From: a virus
DNA: 36,624 nucleotides
Strand: one strand, 5' to 3'
Virus record (IMG/VR): IMGVR_UViG_3300021961_000274
Span: 1-36,624 of that record
Part shown: piece by piece, positions 1 to 7,173 of the stretch
Layout: each line of letters starts with the position of its first letter
Position numbering within the stretch: the first letter of the stretch is position 1
Position numbers and translations under genes: made by a program
The notes under the pieces: model-generated
The model's database searches: none
What the model saw: only the letters and a program-made list of their open reading frames with translations
What the model was told of the DNA's origin: nothing

Positions 1-1011
1 GTATTAAATCCAACAGAACGGTTTGATTTTGAAACAAATTTTGGTACCGAAAGTGACGGATTTACTAGAGGTATTGATAAATTCAAACAAATAGGAGTTA
101 CCCAATTTACCGATGAGAAATTAAAAAGTATAGTAAAATATTTAAATATAGAATTACCTAAAAATAAAATAGAAACAAATTCACAAGTAACTACCTTTAT
201 ATCGGCAATGTTATCAAACTCTAATAATCTTTCTAATAAAGAAATGCCTTGGGAGTTAGATATTAATGAGGTACCTGTTAAAGATGGAAGTAATACACTT
301 TACTATGGCTTAACTAATAATAGTAAATATGTAACTGTAGGTGACCCACTATATGATCCTATTATTGATGCCCAAAAATCCACCTATTTATCTTCAATAC
401 CTCTATTTACTGCGGGAACAACAAATGATATTGCATATGCACCAAAAGGTAATAATGTATTAGATGAAAGAGGTGTAAATGATAAAATTAATGAAGATAA
501 AACTAATAATAGAAAAAAAATAAATTCAATAACAGGTACTTCTACTACAGATGAACAGAATAAACAAAAATTAGATAAAGAATATAAAAAATTAGAAGAT
601 AAAGAAAAGGAGTTATATAAATATACTAATTATTACAATATTTTTAAGGGTGATGCATATAGATTTAGACCTAGAGGTTATTTATACCTTATAGGTAGAA
701 AACAATATTATGACAATTATAATTATAGGGCTATTGAAAATCCATTTCTATTAAATGATACTGAAGAAAATGCAATATCTACTTCTATAAATGTTTGGAA
801 AGGTATTTCGGGAGGAACATCCGATACTAAAACAAAAACGGCATACGAATTCTCAAATTTAGGAACCGCAGCATCTTATGGATTTTGTATCGATATTTCA
901 CATCAGTATAATCCTCCGGGTAAAGAATCAAGTTTTAACACATTTGAAAATGTGTTAAATGTATTTACGCTTAAAGATCTTACACCATTAATTGATTATA
1001 ATAACCCTTAA
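1..1011 (+). CDS. GH19/lysozyme-like protein, 5'-truncated by window edge
   Basis: The reading frame is open from base 1, so the start lies to the left; 336 residues are visible before the stop at 1009-1011. Window residues 219-240 carry a stretch with RPRGYLYLIGRKQYY that resembles the 'RGRG-x-IQLTGR-x-NY' core of glycoside hydrolase 19 and lysozyme-like folds. It is followed by ENPFLL and a helix ending in VWKG, which parallel the usual 'NPDLL...aaWFW' part of those domains. This would make it a peptidoglycan-degrading tail lysozyme or endolysin. The usual catalytic His-Glu segment (HESGG-like) is not seen; the matching place around residues 70-80 reads FISAMLSNSNN. A Lys/Glu-rich insertion (about residues 160-205) interrupts the domain. 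It could therefore be a degenerate, structural version. The fold call is by eye; the phage setting supports it. Confidence 0.42.
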   Translation, partial: VLNPTERFDFETNFGTESDGFTRGIDKFKQIGVTQFTDEKLKSIVKYLNIELPKNKIETNSQVTTFISAMLSNSNNLSNKEMPWELDINEVPVKDGSNTLYYGLTNNSKYVTVGDPLYDPIIDAQKSTYLSSIPLFTAGTTNDIAYAPKGNNVLDERGVNDKINEDKTNNRKKINSITGTSTTDEQNKQKLDKEYKKLEDKEKELYKYTNYYNIFKGDAYRFRPRGYLYLIGRKQYYDNYNYRAIENPFLLNDTEENAISTSINVWKGISGGTSDTKTKTAYEFSNLGTAASYGFCIDISHQYNPPGKESSFNTFENVLNVFTLKDLTPLIDYNNP

Positions 1012-1042
1012 TTGTTTTTTAATAAAAAAATTATTATATTTG
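1012..1042 (+). promoter_or_regulatory. Candidate Bacteroidota-type promoter
   Basis: TTG at 1012-1014 is followed, after 20 bases, by TATATTTG at 1035-1042. This fits the Bacteroidota primary-sigma pattern TTG-N17-23-TAnnTTTG. It begins directly after the stop codon of the upstream gene. Transcription would start only 3-4 bases downstream of the G, almost on the ATG at 1047, so the message would be nearly leaderless. In DNA this AT-rich an isolated TAnnTTTG is not rare; the spacing and position are what make it plausible. Confidence 0.4.
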
Positions 1043-1046
1043 TAAT

Positions 1047-1649
1047 ATGTATGTTGGAAATATAGTAACAACTTCTAAAATTGATAACGAAAATTTTAAA
1101 ATTTGTCGTAAACTAGATACTATTGATCAAAATATACCCACATTGATAATTGGTTGGGAAAATACTAAGGAGTTATTAGGTGATCAAGTTTCTATTTTAC
1201 ATAAAAAAATAAATCAAAAATTATTTTGGACATTTTCCACTAAAGAAAGAAAATCAGAATATGAAACAGATTTGGATTCTTTTATAACTTATTGTTATAA
1301 TTCTTTTGGTAATAATATACCATATGTTTATTTAGATATTATAATGGGAAAAAGAAATGTTAATTTTAGAATTATCAGAAAAATATTATCATTAAAAAAT
1401 CCAATAACCTATATAACAGATACTAATATGGTTTACATATATGGTGAAAACATAATTTTTGGTATCGATTTAAACGTTGTCTCTTTGTTCGAAAATAGAA
1501 CAGAAAAAATAATAAATAAAGTAAGGAATTTAGAAAACAATACTTTGGTAGATTTAGAGATATTTAATAAATGTAAGGATCTTATTTTAAATTTAAAAAA
1601 TAAGAACAAATATGTACCTTACATTTATGATTATGAATACAAACGATAA
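1047..1649 (+). CDS. Hypothetical phage protein, 200 aa
   Basis: I do not recognise this family. The 200-residue protein has no obvious signal peptide or membrane segment and is rich in Lys, Asn and Ile. Its segments IPTLIIGWENTKELLG (residues about 30-45) and the predicted strands VYIYGENIIFGID (about 130-145) suggest an alpha/beta cytoplasmic protein. The start at 1047 is the first ATG after the upstream stop and sits directly behind a promoter-like element; the next in-frame Met is about 100 residues further on. The 3' end overlaps the start of the next gene by up to about 17 bases (depending on the start chosen there), so the two are probably translated together. Function unknown. Confidence 0.7.
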   Translation: MYVGNIVTTSKIDNENFKICRKLDTIDQNIPTLIIGWENTKELLGDQVSILHKKINQKLFWTFSTKERKSEYETDLDSFITYCYNSFGNNIPYVYLDIIMGKRNVNFRIIRKILSLKNPITYITDTNMVYIYGENIIFGIDLNVVSLFENRTEKIINKVRNLENNTLVDLEIFNKCKDLILNLKNKNKYVPYIYDYEYKR

Positions 1650-2043
1650 AATTATAACTTTAGCGTCTTTTGTGTATTTGGATAAAGTAAAAAGTTTTAA
1701 AAAATATCTTAGTAATAGATTTAAAATAAAAGAGAATAACATATTCCAATACACGTTTAATGAAGAAGACAAAAAAATACTAACCTTTATGGTTAGATTA
1801 AAACAAGATGAAAAGGTAGACACCAGATCATTTTATCCACCTACAATCATTGTACATAAAAAAGGTGAATGTTTTTACACAATTAATGCATTAAATAAAT
1901 TAATTGAAAATATGACTGAAACAGAAACTGGTAATATAAATCATCAAGATATTAAAATTGATTGGGACATCTATCAAAATAAAATGATAATTATAAAAAA
2001 TGAGGAATTAAAAATATTCAATATAAATAAGGATTTTTCTTAA
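1633..2043 (+). CDS. Hypothetical phage protein, 136 aa
   Basis: Unrecognised soluble protein. Three in-frame ATGs compete at 1612, 1627 and 1633. I chose 1633 (MNTNDKIITLAS) because the longer forms only add residues read through the end of the upstream gene, whose stop is at 1647-1649. Any of the three leaves an overlap with that gene, which suggests translational coupling. Visible features are an N-terminal basic helix (VKSFKKYLSNRFKIKENN), a central segment with FYPPTIIVHKKGECFYTI, and a C-terminal strand pair. There are no metal-binding or catalytic motifs that I can name. The pair 1047/1633 forms a small two-gene unit ahead of the late-type cluster starting at 2072. Confidence 0.65.
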   Translation: MNTNDKIITLASFVYLDKVKSFKKYLSNRFKIKENNIFQYTFNEEDKKILTFMVRLKQDEKVDTRSFYPPTIIVHKKGECFYTINALNKLIENMTETETGNINHQDIKIDWDIYQNKMIIIKNEELKIFNINKDFS

Positions 2044-2049
2044 ATTCTT

Positions 2050-2063
2050 AATATTTATAAATA
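2050..2063 (+). promoter_or_regulatory. T4-like late promoter motif (TATAAATA)
   Basis: The sequence AATATTTATAAATA ends 8 bases before the ATG at 2072 and contains an exact TATAAATA (2056-2063), the consensus of T4-type late promoters. The 18-base stretch AATATTTATAAATAAAAG recurs with one mismatch before the tail-fibre gene at 34885. Related copies precede the genes at 13344, 21429 and 24552. If used as in T4, transcription would start a few bases before the ATG, giving an extremely short leader. Confidence 0.5.
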
Positions 2064-2071
2064 AAAGTATT

Positions 2072-2260
2072 ATGGAAACAAGTAAAAACAACAAGGAAAA
2101 AGAAACATTAGAAAATAAATTAGATAATTTTCTTTCTGATTCTAAATCACAAAAAGAAGAATGTGTTGGGGATGAGTGTTTAATTAATGATGGAAAAGAG
2201 ATTGTTGAGAGAGTTAACAAAGTATATAAGACTAATGACGGTAGACAATTATTAATGTAA
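2072..2260 (+). CDS. Small acidic/basic-mixed hypothetical protein, 62 aa
   Basis: A short, highly charged protein with a Lys/Glu-rich N-terminal half predicted to be helical (residues 5-28). A Cys pair (ECVGDEC, about residues 30-35) is followed by a second helix ending in VYKTNDGRQLL. It is not recognised. It is preceded by the TATAAATA-type late motif and followed after one base by the ATG of the acidic 242-aa protein, so it is the first gene of a late three-gene cluster. Small head-core proteins of T4 (gp67, gp68) sit in comparable positions, but nothing in the sequence proves that relation. Confidence 0.6.
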   Translation: METSKNNKEKETLENKLDNFLSDSKSQKEECVGDECLINDGKEIVERVNKVYKTNDGRQLLM

Positions 2261-2261
2261 A

Positions 2262-2990
2262 ATGGATAAGAAAAAATTACTTTCTGGAGATTTAAAAAGG
2301 TATAAACAATTGTTAGAATATACTTTTTATGTTCCCGAAGAAAAAGAAGATGAAGAAGATCTTTTATTTGATGGGATGTACATAACTGAACAAGATCCTG
2401 CAGGTGAAGAGGAGGAAGATCCATTTTCAGATGTAGGTGATGAAGAAACTCCTGAAGAAACTCCCGCACCTGAAGGTGAAGAAGATACAGAGGATACAGA
2501 AGAACCAACAGAAGGAGAGGGTGAAACTGATCCTTTTGGTACCGATTCTGAGGTAGAAGATGAATTTGCAGATGAAACAAGTGGAGATGAAGATACAATA
2601 GAAGTGGATGTTACAGATATAGTAAATAAAACCGAAGAAACTAAAACTTCTGTAGATGGAGTTAACACTAAAATGGATGAATTGATGTCTAAATTATCCG
2701 AATTAGAGTCTCAAGTTAATGGTATGGACAATGTTATCAATAAAATAGATAATTTAGAAAAAGAAATTGAAAGACGAAATCCTACACCAGTAGAAAGATT
2801 AGAAATGAGATCTATGGATTCATTCCCTTACAGTGTTAAATTAACTGATTTTTGGAAAGATAGAGAAGGTTACGACGCAACAGAAAAAGAAGAGGAGTAT
2901 ACATTGACACAATCAGATGTCGATAATTTTGATGAGAAACAAATAAAGTCATCTTTTGACTCTAATAATAAAGAAGAAGATAATTATTAA
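2262..2990 (+). CDS. Highly acidic, scaffold-like protein with coiled coil
   Basis: The 242-residue protein has three parts. Residues 1-43 form a basic-to-amphipathic start (MDKKKLLSGDLKRYKQLLEY) that ends in YITE. Residues 44-125 are a very acidic, Pro/Thr-containing low-complexity tract. From about 126 a coiled-coil segment (VNKTEETKTSVDGVNTKMDE... through IDNLEKEIERR) leads into a C-terminal segment with FPYSVKLTDFW. The I-T-E at 41-43 fits the (I/L)-x-E specificity of T4-type prohead proteases. An acidic, elongated, coiled-coil protein with such a site resembles phage scaffolding or internal core proteins. It lies one base after the 62-aa gene and one base before the next gene. The scaffold role is inference; the composition is directly visible. 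Confidence 0.6.
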   Translation: MDKKKLLSGDLKRYKQLLEYTFYVPEEKEDEEDLLFDGMYITEQDPAGEEEEDPFSDVGDEETPEETPAPEGEEDTEDTEEPTEGEGETDPFGTDSEVEDEFADETSGDEDTIEVDVTDIVNKTEETKTSVDGVNTKMDELMSKLSELESQVNGMDNVINKIDNLEKEIERRNPTPVERLEMRSMDSFPYSVKLTDFWKDREGYDATEKEEEYTLTQSDVDNFDEKQIKSSFDSNNKEEDNY

Positions 2991-2991
2991 T

Positions 2992-3534
2992 ATGAAAAAA
3001 ATTATAAAATTAACAGAAAAAGATCTACAAAGAATTGTTAAAAGAGTAATTAAAGAATCTAGACTTAATGAGTTAGGTGGGATGGATGATGGTCACCCAA
3101 GATTTGGAGATTTAAACTTCTCCAAATTAAGTAATGATGATATTATTAGAATGGGTCAAGAAGATGATTATTACCCGTCATATGACACATCAGGAGAATT
3201 CAAAGGAATGACAGAATTAAATGGGGATATGGATATTGAAGGTATAGAAGAAACATTAGATGATATTTCAGATGATGATGAATATTATGGTACTTTTGAT
3301 GGTGATTATAGAGTAGACAGAAGAAATACGACTAATTTTGATGATTATGATGAGTTTGAGGAAGAAGAGTTTGAGGACTTTGATTCTTATAGAAAAAGTA
3401 GATACGGTTCTGATAGAAAAAATAAATGGGAATTTAATTCACCTGATGAAGAAATGGGTAGAAAATACTTTAAAACATATCAAGAAAAATCTGGAGGAAA
3501 ACCATTTAGAGTAAGAAGAAGAAACCAAAGATAA
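2992..3534 (+). CDS. Acidic protein with putative capsid-targeting N-terminal peptide
   Basis: The start is taken at ATG 2992, one base after the upstream stop; a longer in-frame ATG (2956) would lie inside the upstream gene. The 180-residue product begins with a basic amphipathic helix, KLTEKDLQRIVKRVIKE (residues 6-22), followed by SRLNE (23-27). The rest is strongly acidic and disordered-looking (many Asp/Glu, FEEEEFEDFD), with a basic C-terminal tail (FRVRRRNQR). The L-N-E at residues 25-27 fits the (I/L)-x-E cleavage rule of T4 prohead protease gp21. The helix-plus-cleavage-site layout is like the capsid-targeting sequences of T4 internal proteins. I therefore suspect a protein packaged inside the head. 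A rho-independent terminator follows directly. Confidence 0.6.
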   Translation: MKKIIKLTEKDLQRIVKRVIKESRLNELGGMDDGHPRFGDLNFSKLSNDDIIRMGQEDDYYPSYDTSGEFKGMTELNGDMDIEGIEETLDDISDDDEYYGTFDGDYRVDRRNTTNFDDYDEFEEEEFEDFDSYRKSRYGSDRKNKWEFNSPDEEMGRKYFKTYQEKSGGKPFRVRRRNQR

Positions 3535-3541
3535 TAATAAT

Positions 3542-3567
3542 AAAACCTCACAAAAGTGGGGTTTTTT
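3542..3567 (+). terminator. Rho-independent terminator after the late head-type cluster
   Basis: The stem ACCTCAC/GTGGGGT (3545-3551 with 3556-3562, one G-U pair) closes an AAAA loop and extends by A-T pairs on both sides into a run of six T (3562-3567). It lies 8 bases after the stop of the preceding gene and separates the late-type cluster from the replication operon. Confidence 0.85.
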
Positions 3568-3580
3568 CTTTATAAGACTA

Positions 3581-3611
3581 TTGACTTTTTAAGATTGTAT
3601 ACGTATCATTG
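3581..3611 (+). promoter_or_regulatory. Candidate promoter of the replication operon
   Basis: TTGAC at 3581 and TATCATTG at 3604-3611 are separated so that TTG and the second element lie 20 bases apart, the same spacing as at 1012-1042. The second element matches TAnnTTTG in all but one fixed position. It lies between the terminator and the SSB start codon (3639), giving a predicted leader of about 24 bases. It is the only obvious promoter for the seven-gene block that follows. Confidence 0.45.
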
Positions 3612-3638
3612 TATATTATTAATTTAAAAAATAAAACA

Positions 3639-4550
3639 ATGAGTAGTTTAGATGCAATTTTGGCTCAGTATGAAAAAAACACTGAACCTACAAAAAGTGG
3701 AAACAAAATTTCCAGCGAAGACAGACTGAAAAAGTACTTTACTGAAAAGTTACCGAAAGGTGTAAAGTCACAAACAAAAACTTTTAGAATTTTACCGACT
3801 AAGAACGGTGAAACTCCATTTACCGAAGTTTATTATCATGAAAAACAAGTTAATGGTAAATGGGAAAAAATCTATTGTAATCATTTAAATGATGGGGAAC
3901 ATTGTCCTTTATGTGAAGCAAAAGATGCTTTATATGAAGATGGTTCTGAAAAAGCGAAAGCTTTGGCGAAAGAATTCATTCCTAGAAAATTCTACGTAGT
4001 AAAAGGGATTGATAGAGAGAATGAATCTGATGGTGTTAAATTTTGGAGATTTAAACATAAGAAAACTGGTGATGGTGTTATGGATAAAATTATTCCTGTG
4101 TTTAAGCTGAAGGGTGATATTACTGATCCTAGAGAAGGGAGAGATATTATTATTTCATCAGGTAGAAATGATAAAGGACATAGTGTTGTTAATTCTATTA
4201 TGACTGATGATGTAACTATCCTTACTACAGATAAAACATACGCTAATGAGTGGATTAACAATGAAGAAACACATAGAGATGTTTATTCTAAAAAGTCTAA
4301 TGAGTATTTAGAAATTGTTGCCACAAACAAAACTCCTATTTGGGATTCTGAACAAAAGAAATTTGTTGCGGAAGAAGACAAAGAAGAAAAAGAAACTGCG
4401 TCACTAGCAGAAGAAATCAATATGATGAGATCTGAAACAACTAAGTCATTTGAATCTGACTATAATGATGATGATGATGACGATGATGATGTTTATGACA
4501 ATGATCCTGAGGTTTCTAACTTAGATGACGATGACGAATTACCATTTTAA
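3639..4550 (+). CDS. 32: Single-stranded DNA-binding protein, gp32-like
   Basis: The 303-residue protein should coat single-stranded DNA during phage replication and recombination and recruit partners. A zinc site is visible as H67-x12-C80-x8-C89-x2-C92, close to the His-Cys3 zinc ribbon of T4 gp32. The C-terminus is a run of Asp (eight in a row, then DDDDELPF), the acidic tail that SSBs use to bind partner proteins. Its length is close to T4 gp32 (301 aa). I chose ATG 3639 (MSSLDAILAQYEKN) over an in-frame TTG at 3609, which has no support. The stop is 8 bases before the UvsX start, so the two are in one operon, as fits their joint action in recombination. The identification is strong. Confidence 0.9.
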   Translation: MSSLDAILAQYEKNTEPTKSGNKISSEDRLKKYFTEKLPKGVKSQTKTFRILPTKNGETPFTEVYYHEKQVNGKWEKIYCNHLNDGEHCPLCEAKDALYEDGSEKAKALAKEFIPRKFYVVKGIDRENESDGVKFWRFKHKKTGDGVMDKIIPVFKLKGDITDPREGRDIIISSGRNDKGHSVVNSIMTDDVTILTTDKTYANEWINNEETHRDVYSKKSNEYLEIVATNKTPIWDSEQKKFVAEEDKEEKETASLAEEINMMRSETTKSFESDYNDDDDDDDDVYDNDPEVSNLDDDDELPF

Positions 4551-4558
4551 TATTTAAT

Positions 4559-5611
4559 ATGGCTAAACAACCACTTAAGAAAAAGGCATCTGATTTTTCG
4601 TCTATAAGAAAGAAGTTTTCCTCTAGTGATAAGTACAAAGAACAAAAGTACTTTGATCTAGGGGAAGCCTTTCATAAGGCGACAGGAATACCAGGTCCTG
4701 CTATGGGTCAGATTAATATGCTTTTAGGACATTCCGATACTGGTAAAACAACCGCACTTATTAAAACTGCGGTAGATGCACAAAAGAAGGGAATACTACC
4801 AATATTCATTATTACGGAACAAAAATTTAGTTTTGAACACGCTAAACAAATGGGTTTAGAGACTGAATATGTTGAAGAAGTTGATGAACAAACTGGTGAG
4901 GTCATAGGTTATTGGGATGGGTTTTTATTATATAAATTAGGTTTTGATTATATTGAACAAGCTTTTGATTATGTAACAGAAATTTTAAATGCACAAAGAG
5001 ATGGTGAAATACCACATGATATTGTTTTCTGTTGGGACTCAATAGGTACAATACCTTGTCAGATGAGTTTTGAAGGTAAAGGTGGTAATCAACATACTGC
5101 TAGAATTATCTCTGAAAAATGGGGTATGGGTATGGCACAAAGAATCACATCTTCACGTAAAGAAACATCTCCATATACTAACACAATGGTGTTTGTGAAC
5201 CAACCTTGGGTAGAATTACCAGATAACCCATTTGGACAACCTAGAATACAACCTAAAGGTGGACAATCAATTTATTTATCCTGTGCGTTAGTATTCTTAT
5301 TTGGTAACCAAAAAAGTTCAGGAGTTTCTAAACTAAGTGCAACAAATAAAGGTAGAAAAGTTAATTTTGCAATTAGAACCAAAGTAGGTATTCACAAAAA
5401 TCATATGAATGGTTTGGGATATGCAGATAACAAAATTTTGGCAACCACACATGGTTTTATCGAAGATGAGAAAAAATACATCGATCAATATAAGAATGAT
5501 TATAAAGATTATTGGGCAGAAGTATTTGATACTGTTGGAGATGAATTAATTAATTTTGATGTCGAAGAAGGGGATGTTATCGAGGCACCTGTTGATTATG
5601 CAGATAATTGA
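4559..5611 (+). CDS. uvsX: RecA/UvsX-family recombinase
   Basis: The 350-residue ATPase should form filaments on SSB-coated single-stranded DNA and drive strand exchange. A Walker A motif GHSDTGKTT spans residues 57-65, the catalytic-type glutamate follows in FIITEQ (E87), and the Walker B strand is IVFCWDSIG (155-163). An L1/L2-like region follows, with MGMAQRITSSRKE and KGGQSIYLSCALVF. The C-terminus is acidic (VEEGDVIEAPVDYADN), as in UvsX. It is slightly shorter than T4 UvsX (391 aa). It lies between the SSB and RNase H genes with tight spacing. Confidence 0.92.
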   Translation: MAKQPLKKKASDFSSIRKKFSSSDKYKEQKYFDLGEAFHKATGIPGPAMGQINMLLGHSDTGKTTALIKTAVDAQKKGILPIFIITEQKFSFEHAKQMGLETEYVEEVDEQTGEVIGYWDGFLLYKLGFDYIEQAFDYVTEILNAQRDGEIPHDIVFCWDSIGTIPCQMSFEGKGGNQHTARIISEKWGMGMAQRITSSRKETSPYTNTMVFVNQPWVELPDNPFGQPRIQPKGGQSIYLSCALVFLFGNQKSSGVSKLSATNKGRKVNFAIRTKVGIHKNHMNGLGYADNKILATTHGFIEDEKKYIDQYKNDYKDYWAEVFDTVGDELINFDVEEGDVIEAPVDYADN

Positions 5612-5636
5612 TTGTTTAATCTTTAACCAATAATGT

Positions 5637-6680
5637 GTGAAAATCCCTAGTAAGAAAAAAGTATTCCAAAGAACATTATTAGTTGACGGGGACTCGTTGT
5701 TAAAAACCGCCTATCATGGGGCTAAGAATCTTTATTATAAAGAAACCCATATAGGCGGTATTTTTCAATTCTTAACTATGTTACGTAAGATGTTAAACGA
5801 AAATAAGTTTGACAGAGTATATGTATTTTGGGATGGTACTTTTAGTGGTAGACTAAGGTATGAATTATACAAAGAATACAAATCCAATAGAGATAAAGAT
5901 TTCTACAAAGAACAACCACCATCAGAATTAGATTTATATTTACAAAAAGAAAGATTAATTTCTTACTGTGAAGAGTTATTTATAAGACAATACAGAGATG
6001 ATATTGTTGAAGCGGATGATTCTATTGCATATTATGTAAAAAACATCTCAGATGATGAGAAAGTGGTTATTATGTCCAATGATAGAGATCTGTGTCAACT
6101 AATAAATCAAAAAGTTTCAGTTTACGTTATAAACCTTAAAAAGATTGTTACTGAAGAAAACTATTTAGTAGATTTCGATCATCACCCATCTAATTTAAAA
6201 TTAATTAAAATGATTACAGGTGATGTTAGTGATAATATAAAAGGTATAACTGGTGTTAGTGAAAAAACATTAGTTAAATATTTTCCTGAAATAATGGAAA
6301 AAACTTTGACTTTGGAATATATTTTCAGTAAAATTGAAGAAATACAAAAAGAAAGAAAAGATAGGTTGACAACACTAGATAATATATTAAACAAAGTTAC
6401 CAAAGGTTCGCAAAAAGAACTAATATATGAGGTTAATGAAAAGTTAATAAATTTGTCAGAACCACTACTAACTGAAGATTGTAAAAACGAATTAGATTAT
6501 CTATTTTCCACATCTATAGATCCTGAAGGTAGAGAAACTAAAAACGTTATAAATATGATGATAGAAGATGGTTTAATGTGGGCAATACCTGGCGGTAGAG
6601 ATGGTTATATAAATTTTTTACAACCATTCTTATCAATTATAAAAAAAGAGAAAAATTATTTTAAAAAATTAAATGTTTAG
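5637..6680 (+). CDS. rnh: 5'-3' exonuclease / RNase H, FEN family
   Basis: The 347-residue nuclease should remove RNA primers and 5' flaps during lagging-strand synthesis. The metal-binding acidic residues of the FEN/T4 RNase H family can be traced: D17 and D19 in LLVDGDSLL, the FWDG strand near residue 70, E125-D127-D128 in VEADDSIAYY, D149 and D151 in MSNDRDLCQL, and D196/D199 in TGDVSDNIKGI. The last is followed by the helix-hairpin-helix GITGVSEKTLVKYF. The start is a GTG at 5637. An ATG four bases earlier opens only a five-codon frame (MCENP, stop) that overlaps this start. It is 25 bases after UvsX and 3 bases before the next gene. Confidence 0.88.
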   Translation: MKIPSKKKVFQRTLLVDGDSLLKTAYHGAKNLYYKETHIGGIFQFLTMLRKMLNENKFDRVYVFWDGTFSGRLRYELYKEYKSNRDKDFYKEQPPSELDLYLQKERLISYCEELFIRQYRDDIVEADDSIAYYVKNISDDEKVVIMSNDRDLCQLINQKVSVYVINLKKIVTEENYLVDFDHHPSNLKLIKMITGDVSDNIKGITGVSEKTLVKYFPEIMEKTLTLEYIFSKIEEIQKERKDRLTTLDNILNKVTKGSQKELIYEVNEKLINLSEPLLTEDCKNELDYLFSTSIDPEGRETKNVINMMIEDGLMWAIPGGRDGYINFLQPFLSIIKKEKNYFKKLNV

Positions 6681-6683
6681 ATT

Positions 6684-7160
6684 ATGAAAAAGAACTATAA
6701 AAATTATCCGTATGAATTCCTATTTATGATTAATGGAAACCCTATAGTTGGTAGAAACTTCCCAGTGGTAGATTTTAATAAAGATTCATTATATTCTTAT
6801 GAATTAAAAGAAACTATTGATTCAGTAACAGAATTAATTAGAGATATGTTTAAAAATAAAACATACGACTATATGGAAAGATATTATAATTTTTTCGCAA
6901 CGACTGCCGAAGAAGAGTCATCGCCAGTCGATATTTATGAAAATGAAGACTTCTTTACTATACAGATAAAAGTTAAAGGAAAAGTAGTATGTGAAAGAAT
7001 TTTTAGTGGTAATGATTACCCACCAAACGTAAGATACGATGTAGATATAAGAAAAATTATTCCTAAAATCATCGAATACGTGCAACAGGGGTTAAGTATG
7101 AAAAATTATACAAAAAATTTGTGCGGTTATCAACTTGACGGTATATTTATTAATAACTAA
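6684..7160 (+). CDS. Hypothetical protein in replication operon, 158 aa
   Basis: I do not recognise it. It is soluble, with an N-terminal YPYEFLFMINGNPIVGRNFPV segment, a helical middle (residues 40-70) and a C-terminal region with YPPNVRYDVDIRKIIPKIIEYV. It has no nucleotide-binding or metal-binding motif. It lies 3 bases after the RNase H gene and 13 bases before the helicase gene. A role in replication, such as a helicase loader or recombination mediator (gp59 or UvsY position analogues), is possible from context alone; I see no sequence match to either. Confidence 0.65.
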   Translation: MKKNYKNYPYEFLFMINGNPIVGRNFPVVDFNKDSLYSYELKETIDSVTELIRDMFKNKTYDYMERYYNFFATTAEEESSPVDIYENEDFFTIQIKVKGKVVCERIFSGNDYPPNVRYDVDIRKIIPKIIEYVQQGLSMKNYTKNLCGYQLDGIFINN

Positions 7161-7173
7161 AATCAGATAAAGA

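Noticed and set aside
1593-1823. Minus-strand frame of 76 codons with hydrophobic residues
   Set aside because: It spans the overlap of two well-supported plus-strand genes and its hydrophobicity comes from AT-rich Lys/Asn codons read backwards.
2008-2668. Long minus-strand open frames opposite the acidic protein gene
   Set aside because: They are Leu/His- or Ser-rich shadows of GAA/GAT-rich codons on the plus strand, with no start context and no protein-like pattern.
4463-4499. GAT repeat as a possible regulatory or recombination repeat
   Set aside because: It simply encodes the poly-Asp tail expected at the C-terminus of a gp32-like SSB.
6684-7160. UvsY or gp59 identity for the 158-aa replication-operon protein
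   Set aside because: Only the position suggests it; length and composition do not give a match that I can support.
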